Shown piece by piece: positions 48,206-62,735 of a DNA stretch of 64,000 nucleotides. The first letter of the stretch is position 1. Every line of letters starts with the position of its first letter. Made by a program: the position numbers and the translations under genes. Source of the DNA: Rostratula benghalensis (taxonomy: Eukaryota; Chordata; Aves; Charadriiformes; Rostratulidae); NCBI GenBank assembly GCA_013399305.1, contig VXAI01000160.1:1600223-1664222 (forward strand), read 5' to 3'. The notes below the pieces were generated by a model that was not told the origin of the DNA, did no database searches, and saw only the letters and a list, made by a program, of their open reading frames with translations.

Positions 48206-49818
48206 CTTTTGAGAGAGTGACTGCTGTGAGAGCCCTCCAACTGTGTGGTAATGCTACCCACTCACCCACTGCTTTTCGTTAAGATTTCCCGCATTGAAAA
48301 GTTTAGAAATTAAATATAAATGAAGATGATGAAATGCCTGTTGTATCCAAGTCTCCTGAAAGTCTAGTACTACCAGAACTTGTAAGGACACTTTACCCCT
48401 GTTGTATTAAGGTCATGTACACACCATAGCTAAATAATTGCTTCTACACCAATTTTGTCTGGAGAAATTCAGCTTTTAACCAATTAAATTCCTCCTTGCC
48501 TTCCTGCCTCAAATGTGATGTGAGGCTGCACAGAATAATTGGTTTAAAATATGAAATAAAATCCTGTCCTGTCAGGATCAGAATCTGAAAGGTGGTCACT
48601 GCCCATTAAGAAAGTCTTCTCATTGCCACAGCTCTCACATTGTTGATAGAGCCTTTCCCAGGAATAAAGTTATACCAAGAAGTAGGGCTGTAACTCTACT
48701 TTCTTCCAACCTGATGTTTATTAATTCTGCTTCTCTACTTCTACTAAAGGAGGCATTTTAATGCCCTGCTAAAGACAAAACAAAAGTCAGGCTTTTCTGT
48801 TCTGGTGTGCCTTCAACTACAGTAGGATTCCTTAATAAAGTCTGCACAATGTTTGATGGGATGTCCTAGAGCACATGGGTGGTTCAGATCTGTCCAAAGC
48901 CTATGATTATACCTGGTCAAACTTAATACATCTATGAATGTTTGCATCAGAGATAATGCATACATAAATGTTGACTGAATGGACACGGGACTATGCTTTC
49001 TCTTACAAACTGTATGCAAAACAGTGCTGCAAAATGGATGAATGAAGCTGACACGTAATAGAAACACAGAGCACACTCTTCCTTAGAAATTACTGATGGC
49101 AGCTCGGCAGGATGAGGGAAATAGAATTTCTATTTTTCTCCTTGCTTTGTACTAAAGATGCACACAATCTTCAGCAAAATCAGTTCAGAAAAAACGAAAA
49201 AGGCAAAAACGTTCAATGTTCTCTTTAGTGTTCTTTTTTCTTTTCTCTAATACTTTCTAAACTTTCTTCTCCACTCTACAGAGATATGTTAAGCTCTCTG
49301 AAAATATTCATAGGCAGATAACCATCTCTGGGTTCTACACTATGTGAACGTCTCTGAGGAGCCTTATTTAAAGTGCATGCAGAAGAAAGGGTTATTTTCA
49401 CTATGACTATGTGTATTTTTCATTATTGCCTTTTTACTTAGATGGCATTGATTGAACAGGGCAGGTTTTTTGTTAAGAAATAGTAAAGCCTACAGCATCT
49501 TTATCCTGTAAAATTTACACATGTTTAATTATACATTATATATACAGCATTAATGAAATCAGATATGCACCCTTTCTTCTTAAAACAGCTTATATATATT
49601 TTCTGTTTAAAATCTTTGAAGACAGCTATAGGACATCACTAATTTTTTCCTTCTCAACTTTCTGATCAGCCCTCATGTACAAGACAAGAGGGTTTCCTTG
49701 CAAGGCTTATTTGAACATACTTTCCATGTATCATATACATTATTCAAGTAATGTAAAAGACTACCTTAACTGAACTAACTTTCTTGAGATGGAAGTGATG
49801 AAATGCAGCTGCTTACAG

Positions 49819-49860
49819 TGTGTTCTATGTAAAATATGCAAATATGTGTTCTATGTAAAA
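49819..49860. repeat. Short direct repeat, 26-bp period
   Basis: 'TGTGTTCTATGTAAAA' occurs at 49819-49834 and again at 49845-49860, separated by an AT-rich decamer. Confidence 0.85.
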
Positions 49861-52800
49861 ATAAGAGAGCAGACAATAGGCCTGAATATTATGCAAAGCA
49901 TACTGCACTACATTTTTGAAACGCTAATGTCAGAAACATACCTCTAAAACATATGCAAGTTCAAGCAAAGAAGATCTGGAGCATTCCTACAGGTTTTATT
50001 GTACTTTAGATTAGTTTCTGGGAGAATTATATCTATCCATTGGTGGTCCAATCTTCCTTTCATCGAAATCAACTTCAATGCTGCCATTGACATCAATGTA
50101 AATGTTCCCATTACTAAGAGCTCAATCTGGCTTACTGTTTGCTTGTCATTGCAAGGCTTATTACAGTGGGATTTTCATACAGTTACACAAAGTTACTTGC
50201 TGATATGTGAGAGGGATCGACTTAGCTATGTATTTGTTTCACACATTCAATAGCTTTTCAGATTTCTTTGCACTGACAAAATTCAGTGCATATCAGACAA
50301 TTTACCAAATTACTTTGTGGAAATAACTTTTTTACACAAGAGTGGCTTCCAGAACAGACTTTCTTATGTAGACAGCATGATCAGAAACTGTTCCTTCTCA
50401 AGACTTGAGTCAAAGCTATTTTCCACTTCAACATACCAGGATGTTATTTCACCTTAGGGCCTGTATTGTGAGAGCTGATCCAACAATCAGGGAAGGCCTA
50501 AGATTAGGCTCTGTACTTCTTGATTTGGGTGAGAAATAACCATTACGCATATGGACGTGAAGCCTGTGAAATTTTGCATGTGAACATTTAACACGTGGAT
50601 TAGTCAGCTTAGAGTGCACGGAGTTTGCATGCAGCTTTGCTGACAGTAGGAAAGTTGGGATAGAAAAGTAAGATACCCTGTTTATTGTTCATAGCAGCCT
50701 TTCAGAACACGGTATGCACTGTTGCTCTGCTTGCCCACACCATGGAGGACTGATTCAAACCATGATATCTTGTGAATAATTCAATATACCATTCAAGATG
50801 GACTTAGTCTCATAAAAGATCAGACACAGATTGTAGTAATGCTCTCATAAAAGATATTTTTTCCCCTCATCAACTTGACACTTTTTCTATTGGGGAAACA
50901 TAACTCTTTCTCACCCACATTTTAAAATGAATTAATATTAATCTCTTCGTTTTTAACTGGGACTCCAACTTACTGTATGTAGTTCCTTATGTTAGAATCA
51001 CTTTGTCAGTGAGTTAATATTAGCAGATTTCAAGCTGGACAGCTCTGGAAGAATGTGTTCTCGTCATCTGCATTGGAAAATCTGTGATAAAATTGTTTAC
51101 TATTATTTGATAAGTCCTATAAAAACCTGCTGTTTGTCTCCATAAAATGTGTTCTTTTTAGAAAATTTTGTTTGCTGCTGTGGCTAATCAGAATCACTGA
51201 AAAATTATCTGCATAACTATTTTAGCCCTAGTAGAGGAGGTTAGAGAGATTAAGCAGTGTGAAAATGCTATGGAATGATATTTGCACTCTTATTTCCTTA
51301 GTGAGGCTTCTAATGATGAAACTTGGAAAGAGTATGACCTTGAGGTGTCTTATTTATCTTTAATATTAGTTCAATATCTCAAATTTCTGGCCTTCAGAAA
51401 GACCGAAATATCCATTATTATCCCAACTCCAGTCTCTGGAAGTGTGTAAGTCTTTGAAAATGAGAAAAGCTGAAAGAACACTGCAAAGGAAGCTGAAGCA
51501 GAGGACCTCTTGATATTTATTACCATCACAGGACTTCGCTAGAAAAAATGGATTTGCTCAGTTTCTTAAACTCCTTTCCCTAAGTATACCTTACTGAGAA
51601 AGATAGACTGCTGGCAGAAACCTTGCTTTGACCCCAGATGGCCTTCTCATTCTCTTGTAAAACTACCCAGACCATATCTGCCGACACTTGAAATTCAGAA
51701 ACCTAAATTTTGGCAGACTGATTCTTGTTTCCCTCCATCCTGTTGGAACGCTCTTGCCCTGGCTCCATGGAACACAGAACTTTTCTCACTCCAGGTACTC
51801 AAAGGAGATTCTGGAGGTACCCTGCAGGGGTATACCAAGGTGTGGATTAACACCTGATCCTGAAAAATCTTAGGGCTTCAGCCAACCCAACCCAAAACAG
51901 GCATCAGTCAAATCTAAATATCTCCATTTGAGATAACTACCCCAAGCTCTCTATTAAGGACTGGGATAGTCACTTTTGAAACATTATTTCTCTGACCTAT
52001 TTTAGGTACCTAAAAGGGGCTGAGATGGTTATTCCAAGCCTCTACATTGCTTACTAAATTTTGGCATATGACCTACAGTCCAACCATCTCCAGAGTAGAA
52101 GAGAAATCTATACAAAATGGATATACATTGCTAGTTTCAGTGCAATTTTTCCACACAGCCAGAAGTGGTTTGGGGACCACAATGGTTGTGTACTGGTAAC
52201 TCACTGGTTTGAGCAACAGAACAGGCAGAGCTACGGTGGTAAAACCTACAGATAAATTAGTTGTTCTTTATGCTATCAGACTTTCATTTTCAGAAAGAAG
52301 AAAAAGAGAAAAAGCAACAGAACTGTAGACAACTTCTAAAAGCCTTAGTCTACTGGAAAAAAAAAAAGCAAGAAAGTGGTTTGAAGCCAAGTCAAGTTTG
52401 GGGACATACGCAGAGAAGTTGTCAGACCGGGACCAAACTGCATGTCTGATGGGACAGTGCACCACTTCAGCATCTGTTACTGTAGCCAGATAAAGACTGA
52501 AAAGTAAAACAGTTGACAATAGAGAAAAGTTACATTCCTGGAGGTAGAAATAGTAGAAGGAAAATGTGACAAATACTGTTGAGCCAATCTTTTTTTGGTG
52601 AAGATAGCAGTTGCCACAAACACATACTACACGCATTTGGTGACAGATAAGCCAGATTCATCTAGCAGCTGACAAATATCACTGTAACTGGAGCTACAGA
52701 AAGTACTGAGAGATTAGCTTCAGGCATTGCTGCACATATGAGGTAGGTTCTGTATGAAAACCCAGAGAGGCAATTATTTACCTTTCTTTCACAGCTTCTT

Positions 52801-55800
52801 CCCCTTTTTGAGACCTGCATTACTTTGTTTTCAACTGAAGAAAAAAAGAAGCATCTTCCATGAGGCACTCTTTTTGCTCTGTATGCTGTCACGTTCCCAT
52901 GTGTGAAGACATATTATCTATTTAGTAGTCCCAACTGTAACATCTGCTGCCACCCAGACAGTATCAAGGGGACTAACAACGTTAAATTGCTCTCTCTTCA
53001 TTGCTGTGGTTGTTAGGTACATTCGTATGCCTAATTATTGAGTTATAAACACAAAGGATTTCTCTGAAGAAAGATACCTTGTTCCATGCAAATATTAGTA
53101 ATTTAGCTATTCTGTATGTAAGAGCGTGCATTATTAAGGCTAGCCCTGAGACACTGACCATTAAACACGTATCTTCTTAAACACATATCATGTAGTGTTA
53201 GCTACAAATAGATGATTTGGTATCTGTGGCTATTGCTGGCAAGTGCTTTCTTTTCGCTTTTCAGTTTTTAAAAAGCATAATAGGAAAGCAGTTGAAAGGA
53301 CCAAAGAAGAGAGGCCTGGAGCAAGAAGTAGGTGTGTCACAGGTGGAACACCATAACAGCAGGGAAACTAGGCAATACCAAGGCAAAAGCAGTAGGATGC
53401 ACCAAGGTACATAAACTCAACTGATATCCCAAAAAATGACACAGGTAGATGATTATGCTGAGGCTGAATTTAGCAATAGCACAGCTCTAATCAGTAAGGA
53501 GTGAAAAGACATGGCTGAAAGCCAACTTTATGAATTCGTAATTTTGGGACTGAGAACCATCACATTGCTGAGCTAAAAGTACTCTGAGCCACCGTAACAC
53601 CAGGAGTCCAAACAGACGGGCTTCCACCCATCAGTGCTGAGTTTTGCACATCTAGAAACATATGTGGTCATCCCAGAATTGCTTGGACTGATTTAATCAT
53701 CCAGTGAAATATCCAGGTGCAAATAAAGACTGTCAAATCACAGACACACAGCCGGGATCCCAGTCAGGTCATGACCTCTGTTACCAAGTCATAAGGCTGC
53801 AATAAGAGCCTGTGAAGTCAATAGCCAGGGTAAATTAGCAGTCTCAAATCTTATTCTAGTTAAAAGGGCCAGTTCTAGCCTGATTAAATATTCAATGTCA
53901 CAACAGCCAGTGTGATGACATAGAATGTAAATCAGGGTAAAAAAAATCTGCAAAAGCCCAATCTTTTTTCTATTTTTATTTCTATTTTCTGATTCTTATA
54001 TACTGCTTATTGTAGCATTTGACATATAAAAACCCCATTATTGTATCCTTATTTTTTTTGAAGAGTATATGTACTACCAATGTCATTGCTAGCAATAAGA
54101 TTTATTATATATTAGATGATGGCATTCTTATTTGACTATTATCAGCATTATACCCCCCAAATTCAAACCTCTTGATTGCCTCAGGGACATCTTTTTACCT
54201 TCACCTTACAACTCTGTGCTGCATTTCTTCAGTGCTTATGCTTGAGATTCTCAAGCTTTTTAAGTGAAGTTTCCTCTGTACTTTGCATTCTTGTTTATTC
54301 CCTCTCTTCTTTCTAGCATAGTCATGGTCAAATCAGAGCATAATAAAGATTTGCCTCAAACATTATGTTAGTTCAGAAAAAGATCATTAATAGGCGATGT
54401 TTGAGAGGTTTATAGACAACTAAGCAAAGTTTTCCACAGAAGATTATATATCAACATCCAGAGTTTGTTCAGGAAATTTTGAAATTCATTTTAATTTTGT
54501 TTAAATTCTCTTAATGTCACCCTAGATGAGATCCATGAGATGTATACATCCTCCTTTCTTCCACTCTTCTTATTCATCATCATGACAATAACAATTTCTC
54601 TTTCATACTGCTTTAGAGGCAAAACAGCTTGATTCATTTTTGTGTGGGTGAAGGGAAAGGCAAGTCAGAGATGAGTTTTGCAATGGGCCATGAGTTTTGA
54701 GGTAGGTTTGCAGTTTCTGCTGCTTTTTGTCACTGGAATGTGAAACACGAAGTTTTAATGTGGCTTCTGTGAAGACTGTGCCTCCTCTACTCCACATCTC
54801 CTTCTCTCCAGCAGTTTCAGGGTTTCAGAGCAATAGAGATATCATGACAGGTCATAGCCATGTAGAAGGAGGCGATCTCCTAGACAGAGAAGCACAGATC
54901 TCATGTCACACTGAGAGGTTTAAATATCAAGATGGAGACCTTGAAGTGGATAAATGTGGCAATTTGCTTCACTAAGCAGACATTCTGTTGTATTTTCCCC
55001 ACATGTGGAGCTTTTTCAGGCCATATGGCTTAATTTCTGGGTCTGAGTTGCAGTAAAGCAGCCTGGAGGTCACTAATGCAGGGATAACTGTATGGTATGA
55101 TTACTGTGCAGATTACCACATAGCTATGACTCCAAGAGAAAGGAGGGTGCAACATGGCTATTTGGACACAGAGTAGCATCAAGGAAGCAAAATTATCTGA
55201 AAGCTACAGAGGATTTTCCCCAAATACTTATATTTCAGCTTGAAGGAAGAGCTTATTTAAAAATAAGTAATTGTGTTAAAGTCTCTTACTTACTATTATT
55301 TTAATGTGCACATACAGCTATTAAAGTAGAATACAAAAAGATAAAAGTATTTGTCCTCCTTTTTTATTTCTTGTATATTTTTCCAAATTTTGTGTGAAAA
55401 CCATTTTTGCTTTTCTCCTCTAGCAGGTACATGTTCTCATTTTAATGTGTAGGCCTTAGATAAAAAACAGTATGAGGAAGAAAATGTTTTCTCTGTTGTT
55501 TTTTTTTTTTCCACTAGGAAACTGTGATTCCCCAAATCATAAAAGTTATTGGGAAGTTTCAGTCACTTATAGTATTAAAGATACAGTTTATGGCCACCAC
55601 AATGATTGGACTGCATACCAGAGCTGACAGCATCCTTTACTAATTTGCTTTCAAGGATCATGGTAAGGTTTCTCTTATTCTGGAGACTCACAAATGTCTG
55701 AGGCAGAAAATAATCTTCCACACGAGCTAATATCCTGTGGCTATTTATATTTTGGGGGGTGCAGAAATGAGGGAAATTTACTAATTGATTGTAAGAATGC

Positions 55801-56000
55801 TGTGAGGATATGTATAACTTGTAGAGTTCCATACAGTGCAGCTGGGAGTCTCGATCAGGATGTTTTGACTCATTACTCTGGGCCTTCATCAACTGAGGGA
55901 ACTGATTTTTTTTTTTCATCAGCTGATTAAGATTCAAGATAATGAATCGAAACATGCCAGAAGTAATTCCCTTCAGGACTGGAGCAGGATGTTAACTTCC

Positions 56001-56020
56001 ATGCACATGCACATGCACAC
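56001..56020. repeat. (ATGCAC)3 simple repeat
   Basis: Three copies of ATGCAC (written ATGCAC ATGCAC ATGCAC, then AC). Alternating purine/pyrimidine. Confidence 0.85.
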
Positions 56021-56545
56021 GAAGAAATCACAAGAAGCATAGCCTCCCCAGGTTCATTTAATTGGTGAAAAGAAGCTGGAGTTATACACACACTGAAGAA
56101 AAATTAATAATCCCAAACTAGAGGACTAAGAAGACTGTCATATTTCTAGCAGAACAGGAGAGGAGGCAAGACAGGTAAAGGAGCAATAACAAAATACAGA
56201 AGGGGGAGGAATTATTGCATGTGGATCAACAAAGAACCTAAATTCCAAGTATTTTGGGGCTTATTACTAAAGCAACAAATATTCTTCAGAATGCTTTTGA
56301 TCTTTTTTTTTCCCCGCATCGAAGCAAATGTATGTAAGCTAAAAACCATAGAACTTTTTTTACAACTTTTTTTACTTCTTTTGAATGTTTGCTGTGCTGC
56401 TAAGCATTGACTTTGACAAAGGAGATCTTTCCATTCGGTTTGAAAACCTTGGCTGTCAATATATGCAAATGTTGCTATGTGTTTTCTACTGGGGAAACTT
56501 GAAATATTTCCTTCCTATGTTATTTAATGTGCAATTTGAATGGGG

Positions 56546-56564
56546 TTGTTTGTTTGTTTGTTTG
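56546..56564. repeat. (GTTT)n microsatellite
   Basis: Four GTTT units plus a partial one. A similar tract lies at 59923-59940. Confidence 0.85.
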
Positions 56565-56881
56565 GCAGCGCTTCGTGTTTTAGGCTAGAACAGCAAGGGG
56601 GAAGGGAGATAGGAAGGGACAAGCAGGACGTGTACTGGGGTTGTAGTCTGACCAACAGTTCAGTGCTCAGTTACAGTTAATGGGGTGAAAAGCTGTGATA
56701 AGGCATGTGATCTGAATAGTTAATGTACTATTCCTACAGCCAGCCAAATTCAGGGCTTCCCAAATGTGGTTTATTATTCCAGAAGTTGAAAAAGGAGTAG
56801 TCTCACGATACAAGCCAAGCTTTTTTAACCTATCCCCAGAAATGTCAGTATTATTTTAGCAAGTGATTCATAATATCTGTA

Positions 56882-56904
56882 ATACAAAATCTTGTATTTT
56901 GTAT
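56882..56904. repeat. Perfect 9-bp inverted repeat
   Basis: ATACAAAAT (56882-56890) and ATTTTGTAT (56896-56904) are exact reverse complements around the loop CTTGT. AT-rich; no terminator or known element is implied in this kind of genome. Confidence 0.8.
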
Positions 56905-58749
56905 ATTGCATTTTATATAGTAACTGGCAAATTACAGTATAGCATAAACTGAAAGTTAATGATTTGTGCTGTGTATGATGGCTGTGATCCCAGCATCTTC
57001 AAACCACAAGGACTGGAAGTATGTAGCAATTTTAAATGCAAGCCTCTGTTACCAGAAAAGAGGCTGAACTCTTACATGTATGATTAAGGATCACTTCTCC
57101 CTGCAGTACGCAGCTGATCTTCATGTTTCTAAAATAATCCTCTTGCTGGAACACTTTGTTACAATTGCATACAAGGTTTTGGAGAAAAGGCAAAGTGCTG
57201 CAGAGCTGAAGCCATTTATTTTTTTGCTTCTTTCCCCACAGATATATCTATCCTGCAACGATTTTCAAACTGTCAGCTTCTGCAGAGGCTATCAGTAGGT
57301 ATATTAGAGAGCAGGAACTACTACTATTGTGCAATTTACAATGCGCAATTGAAGCAGAGCAACTGTCATACAATATATAAAGACCTACTCATACACGTCT
57401 TCAAAGAGGGTCTTAATTGCTGCATGATTTACTACATGGAGAATACCTTCTCTTTTGTGTTTGGGAGTATTTTGCTGCAGGAGAAACCTTTTTAGCCAGG
57501 CTTTTATAGGCCAGTCTTTGCTTTGGTAGCATGCATTTACTAGCTGTATAATTGGTGGCACAGTTCTTCTATCATAAACATTGTTATCAGTTAATTAAAC
57601 TTGAAATGGAGCTTTGTTCCACAACATGTTTTGTCAGATTGTTTTCCTTATTTATTTATCATCATAAAATTTTATTTTATGACTGGCAGCTTCTCAGCCC
57701 TCCAATAATAATATAAATCAAAACAAGATTTTAGTCTTCATGCAATTTCCTTTTGGTCTCAAAATATGAAACCAGATGTTTTTGGCATGCTAAAGATGCT
57801 TTTCATCTTTTTTTAGATTCTTTCAATGCAGTCAAAGTAAATGCATTTTTAAAACCAACTTATGAAAGTTAAATTTCCTTTGTTCGCCTGGGTGTAGTCT
57901 GGTTTGCATTGATGCAGCAGCAACGAGAGACCTTCCAGATAACACACAGAATGCCATTGAAGAATTACACATGTGTGTCTCAAACCTCAGACAGCAACAG
58001 GAACTGTATTAATAGCAGATCAGTAGATTTATATTATAATTTAAAACATTATGAACTCTTTTTTTTAAGGGCTTAGCAAGCATCTAAAGGAAGATTGGAC
58101 TACAGGACAACTGTGTATCCTGCAGTCTGTATGGCTAACCTACAATATATATCCACATATCTAGCAGCCTTTTTCTGAGTTAAAACAGATTAGGGGTTTT
58201 TTTATGCTGCCCTAACGAATTGTCATCAGTATTTCCTTTAAGCAGTGAATCCTTCTTCAGCAGACGTTAGATCTGAGCCTAAGGCTGTTACTAAAGGACC
58301 TAAACATTCCCAGGTGGGCCCCTCTTCAATAATAACAGCAGCCTTGAAGGTATTTACTGATACTGTAAGGAATAAGAAGTAATAAACAGGAACTGGAACA
58401 AAGTAGGACAGTTGTTACGAACATTTGCATGCCAGTCCTCAGAATCTTCTGTCCTATCAAAATAATTCTGGTTTCTAACCCCTGAAAGCAAATGGAAAGG
58501 CTTTGGCATGCTTGTGTGCAGTGGTGTGTTCTGGGGTTTTTTTGTCTGCTTTACAAGCTGGGACTGCAAACCCACTTCTCTACATCAGCCTCCACCTCTG
58601 AACTCAGACATTTGCCATTAATCCTGCTCTGGTCTCAGGCATTAGAAAAATAGTAAGTTTTATAGTGAGACTAAACATTTTCAGCCACACAAAACTGTGA
58701 GTGAATCCGAGTGCTGCACAAATTACTGAAGAGATGCACATTTGCCTCG

Positions 58750-58797
58750 TTGTGGCATCTGTTAAATCTCTGAGCCTTGTTTATTCAGGAAAAATAA
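58750..58797 (+). repeat. Possible MIR-core relic
   Basis: 'CTGTTAAATCTCTGAGCC' followed by 'TTGTTTATTCAGGAAAAATA' has the order of the MIR core (ACTTAACCTCTCTGAGCC..CAGTTT..TCATCTGTAAAAT). Short and diverged; may be chance. Confidence 0.25.
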
Positions 58798-61700
58798 GTT
58801 GAGGAAGAGATATGTTACTGAAAAAGAAAAAAAGAAGCCTGCAAAATTAAATTAAAGTAAGTGTTATCACTCCAGCTGGCCATTTTATTTAATTTTTCAG
58901 AAGTTCTCTTTTCATTTTTGGTGAACTTAAAGTTTTCTTCATCTTTCTTCTGGTTTGTTTTTGGGTTTTTTTTTGTTTTAAATCAGATGAGGACTTCTTA
59001 AAAGAGACATATATGAAATGTACTGCATAAATGTTGTGGGTTTACTGCTCTTAAAGTATCTCTTGACTCCTTGCTTCCATGTTTTTCCTGTTTGCATTTT
59101 TGAATGGTATAAGATAATTAGGAGCTAGGTCTAGGGTAAAAGTGGTTGAGTTTCCAAACAGCACCTACCCAGAGCAGACAAGACCGAAGTGCAGATTTTA
59201 GGGTGTAGGGTGGGCAAAATCTAGTCAGAAGAGAATCCAGAAATGTCTGGGAGGAACATTTTTCTTTGACCTTGGCAGAAACTATGGAGAATAAAAAAAA
59301 AAAATCACATTTTTAGATGTTTAGTTCCTCAAGGTTGGAGATGAAAGATGCCAGTGACCAAGGCAAAAGCTACAAAATGCAGCTGGCTGGGAGTGGGTTA
59401 GTCAACATGAATGAAATTAGAAGTGGAAGAGAAGGTAGACATGGACAGAGTGGCACATTTCTAAGAGCTTTGATTTCCAGTGCTATTATACAAAGGATGA
59501 CATTTAAATAAAGCAGTATTTAGTGACTGCCGCTTCTCTTGTGCAGAACTACACAACCCTCTTCTTCTCCCCTGTGAGAGTTGTATGGCCACTACATTGT
59601 TATTTGCTTAGAAAAGTACTTGTAAGAAAGAAATTTGGAAAGAGACATAACTGTTTGGGGGAATTTAAGTAAAACTTCTGCATGAATGCCATGTTAGATG
59701 ACTGCACAATGTGAATTCTGGGTAGGCAGCAGGTACTTCATAGCTTCTGGCTTTTCTTTGCAATGAAGAAATATGTCCATAGAAATGACTGGAAACAAGA
59801 AACATATGACTACCTCGCTCCATATGAAGCTTTATCTTATATTCCATGAACTGCCAGCCAGGACCAGAGCATCTACCACCCTTAGAACATCCGGAAATAG
59901 CTAATTGGGGGGTTTTTGTTTGTTTGTTTCTTTCAAAAAAGCAACTACATGTGATATCAGATATCATCTATGTGGCTGTAAATGATGAGTAAGTAGCTTC
60001 ACTGGCCATTAAACTTTAAATATTTTATCCAACTTTCCTCTCCTCATGCCATTGTTGTCCTGTACAAGTCCCACTACTCAACAAAAGGAGCAACCAGTGT
60101 GCAGACAGATTGCAGATCTGAAATGCTCTTGCTTTTCCATGTGAAAATGGGAGAATATTTGGATAAATAGGGTTTCTTTTAAGTGTCTTATAATGGTCTT
60201 TTTTTCAAGCTAATCATGGTGTATAATAGAAGCAGCAAGGAGTGTTGCTTACATCCTTTTGCATGGGGTTACCTACATCTTTTTGCATACATCACTAACC
60301 TGTATGGCTTTGTAGGACTGGTTACCTTCTGCTTCATTTCAAGGTTTCACAACCCTTACCTTGTTCCCCTGAACTCACTGCAATACCCTGTGCAACACTG
60401 TCCTTTATCTAGGCCAGTGAATGGCATCATAATTTGACCCTGTATGTTAATATGCAGATCTAATTAAGTACAACCTTGGTTTTGGTCATTATTGTAAAAA
60501 AAATTCTGTAGGGAAGATATATATGGGTTAGAGCCATTGAATGGCTGCAAAACCTCAGAAAGAGTTTGCTTAATTTATGAAATGTTCCATTAAACTCCTG
60601 CTAAATACACACTGCTGAGATTTGACATTAACCACTTTCATTCATCATAATAAACACACAAATTTTCCACTTGGAGTATCAAATCTGATTTTTTAATAAG
60701 AAACAACTATGTTTATCACAGTTTTCTGAATGCACTGCTCGGATATCAGACTAGATTCATAATGTTTTGATATTGTCCAGAAGATGTATGTTTTCTTTCT
60801 CTAGTAATTTTTTTTCCATTTTGCAAAAGTCAAATAACACTTAACAAATACCTCCTGCCACGTGGTGGTAGGTCAGATACCTGTGTTATATAAATCTTTA
60901 TGCTGAGAGTTTATGACATTTTAAACTTAGAGCTTCATTCAACTTGACGATTTTGGCAGCAGCCAATTATGACATTAAACAGTTCAGAGAACTTAACCTA
61001 AGACCTAAAATTATATAATTTTTGTAATGACTGATTCACACCTCTCCCAGTTCATTTAGAGCAATTCAGTTCAAAAGTCTTGCCCTTCTTAATTACTGCC
61101 TTTTAATTTGAAGCTCCAATGTCTCTCTTTATTTCTCTACTGTATCTACTTATTAAAAATTATCAATTAAAAAAACCTCCAGGCTTACAGGAGCTATATG
61201 ACTGTCCATATACTTGCTATCAGAGCAAAAATAATAGAAAATTGTTGCTGTTACTATAGAGGCTGAAGGATCCCTTTTTCTTTTTTGAGTTTATTATAGT
61301 ATTAAAAAGTGTGAAAAAAAGAGTTATTGCGATTGTGCATGCTCAGTATAAGAACTATGAGATTTCAGTAGATAGAAGATGGAGTTTGATTTTGTGTACC
61401 TCAATAAAGTCCAGAACCTTGGCTGCTGCTTAAGCCTTTCCTCACAGTACAATATTGCCCCTGTTTCTCCTCTGTCCTTCTGCAGACTCAGTGGCTCTAA
61501 AAGACTGTGCTGGACAAGCAGTTGAGCTGAAAAGAACAGACTTTTTCAGGTCACTCAGAGCAGATCATCATGTCTGAAGCCCTCCTGACAAAAGTAAATG
61601 GGAGAAGGAGTTCTGGGTAGGAAGGCAAATGAATGAATACAATTTTTCTGAAACCACAGAAATAGTAAACCAGAAAAAATAAAGTAGAAACTAAAAGATT

Positions 61701-62735
61701 TGTTTGAAATTGGGAGCTAAGGAGGAGGGCCGGAAAGACCAAGCCATAGAAGAAATGGGGGCAGAGCATGATGTACAGTTTCATGAAACTTGGAGCAACA
61801 GCACAAAATGAAGAGATAAAAAGAGGTATGGCCCAAATTAGAAGAGGCAGCAGCCAGAAAAGGCTTTTGTGTGCCACTATAGATTTACCTATCCCTCTCT
61901 TCTGAAGCTTAAATTCACCCCTCCTTTTCTGAACAGTGCCCATTGAGACTCTGCCAAAACAGATGGAGTTATTTCCAGTAATCAGGTTTTTAAACTAGCT
62001 TTACCCTAAACAGTTTATATGGCAATGTGTAGTTTTGTTATGAAATAAACTTCAGAGAAAAGAAGATGTACAGGTAGCTTGTTAAAAATGTAGAAGGAGT
62101 TGTTGTAATGCTTTGCATCCTGAAGTAACAACTTTATAGTTCTTGCTGTTCACATGTGCTTCAATTGGACTTGAAACCTGAACATCTGCACTGCACAGTT
62201 TGGCAGATCTTGGGTAAAATATATTGCATCTTGTTTAAAATAACACAGTGTCTTGAGTACCTGGGAGGCATACTGAGGAGAGAGAAAACCCTCCTTGTTA
62301 AATATTTACCACTTGAGTCCTGAACATCTGCAATTAGCTAAGAATGGTGATGTCAGTGGACACTTCCCAAGGTTAGCTGCCTCAATATTTGTACAGATCT
62401 AATCTGAAGTCCTTTTCTTGAGAAGAGGAACACATCCATACTCAACAAATTGTCATTGACAAATGGCCACAGCACTCTAAGGATAAAAGAAGGGCAAGTA
62501 TTCAATAGAGAAGAACATGAACATGAACATTAACAGAATAACTGTGACCTATTTAGTGTGTTTAACCCTTTGTGATTTCTCAGACTTGGATTATTTATTA
62601 GCATGTAAAACTCAGGGGATTTGATAAATCTAACAATTTAGACAAAAAACAGCTGCAATTTAACTGAGGGTGGGTCTGTTTGTGGGTTGGTTTGGGGTTT
62701 TTTTCCCTGAAAGGGTGAGGAATAGTCTGTACACA
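58798..62735. other. Non-coding stretch, no gene seen
   Basis: Unique sequence with (TTTG)n at 59923-59940, a 24-bp imperfect repeat at 60250-60288 (TACATCYTTTTGCAT twice) and GAACAT x3 at 62513-62530. A minus-strand open frame of 130 codons (61551-61943) is rich in F and L but has no recognisable fold or signal and is treated as chance. Confidence 0.65.
62513..62530. repeat. (GAACAT)3 simple repeat
   Basis: Three exact hexamer units; a fourth is degenerate (TAACAG). Confidence 0.85.

Larger units (their letters stand above)
43972..58749. other. Non-coding stretch, no gene seen
   Basis: Nearly 15 kb of unique DNA. Small simple repeats are (TG)n at 48187-48205, a 26-bp spaced repeat at 49819-49860, CTCATAAAAGAT twice at 50809-50855, ATGCAC x3 at 56001-56020 and (GTTT)n at 56546-56564. 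A hairpin lies at 56882-56904. Open frames of 106 (44782-45102, plus), 122 (52268-52636, minus) and 126 codons (55575-55955, minus) show no domains. No transposon I can name. Confidence 0.7.

Noticed and set aside
61551..61943. 130-codon hydrophobic minus-strand frame that looks like a membrane protein
   Set aside because: F/L-rich translation of A/G-rich DNA; no consistent helix spacing, no domain, no gene context.
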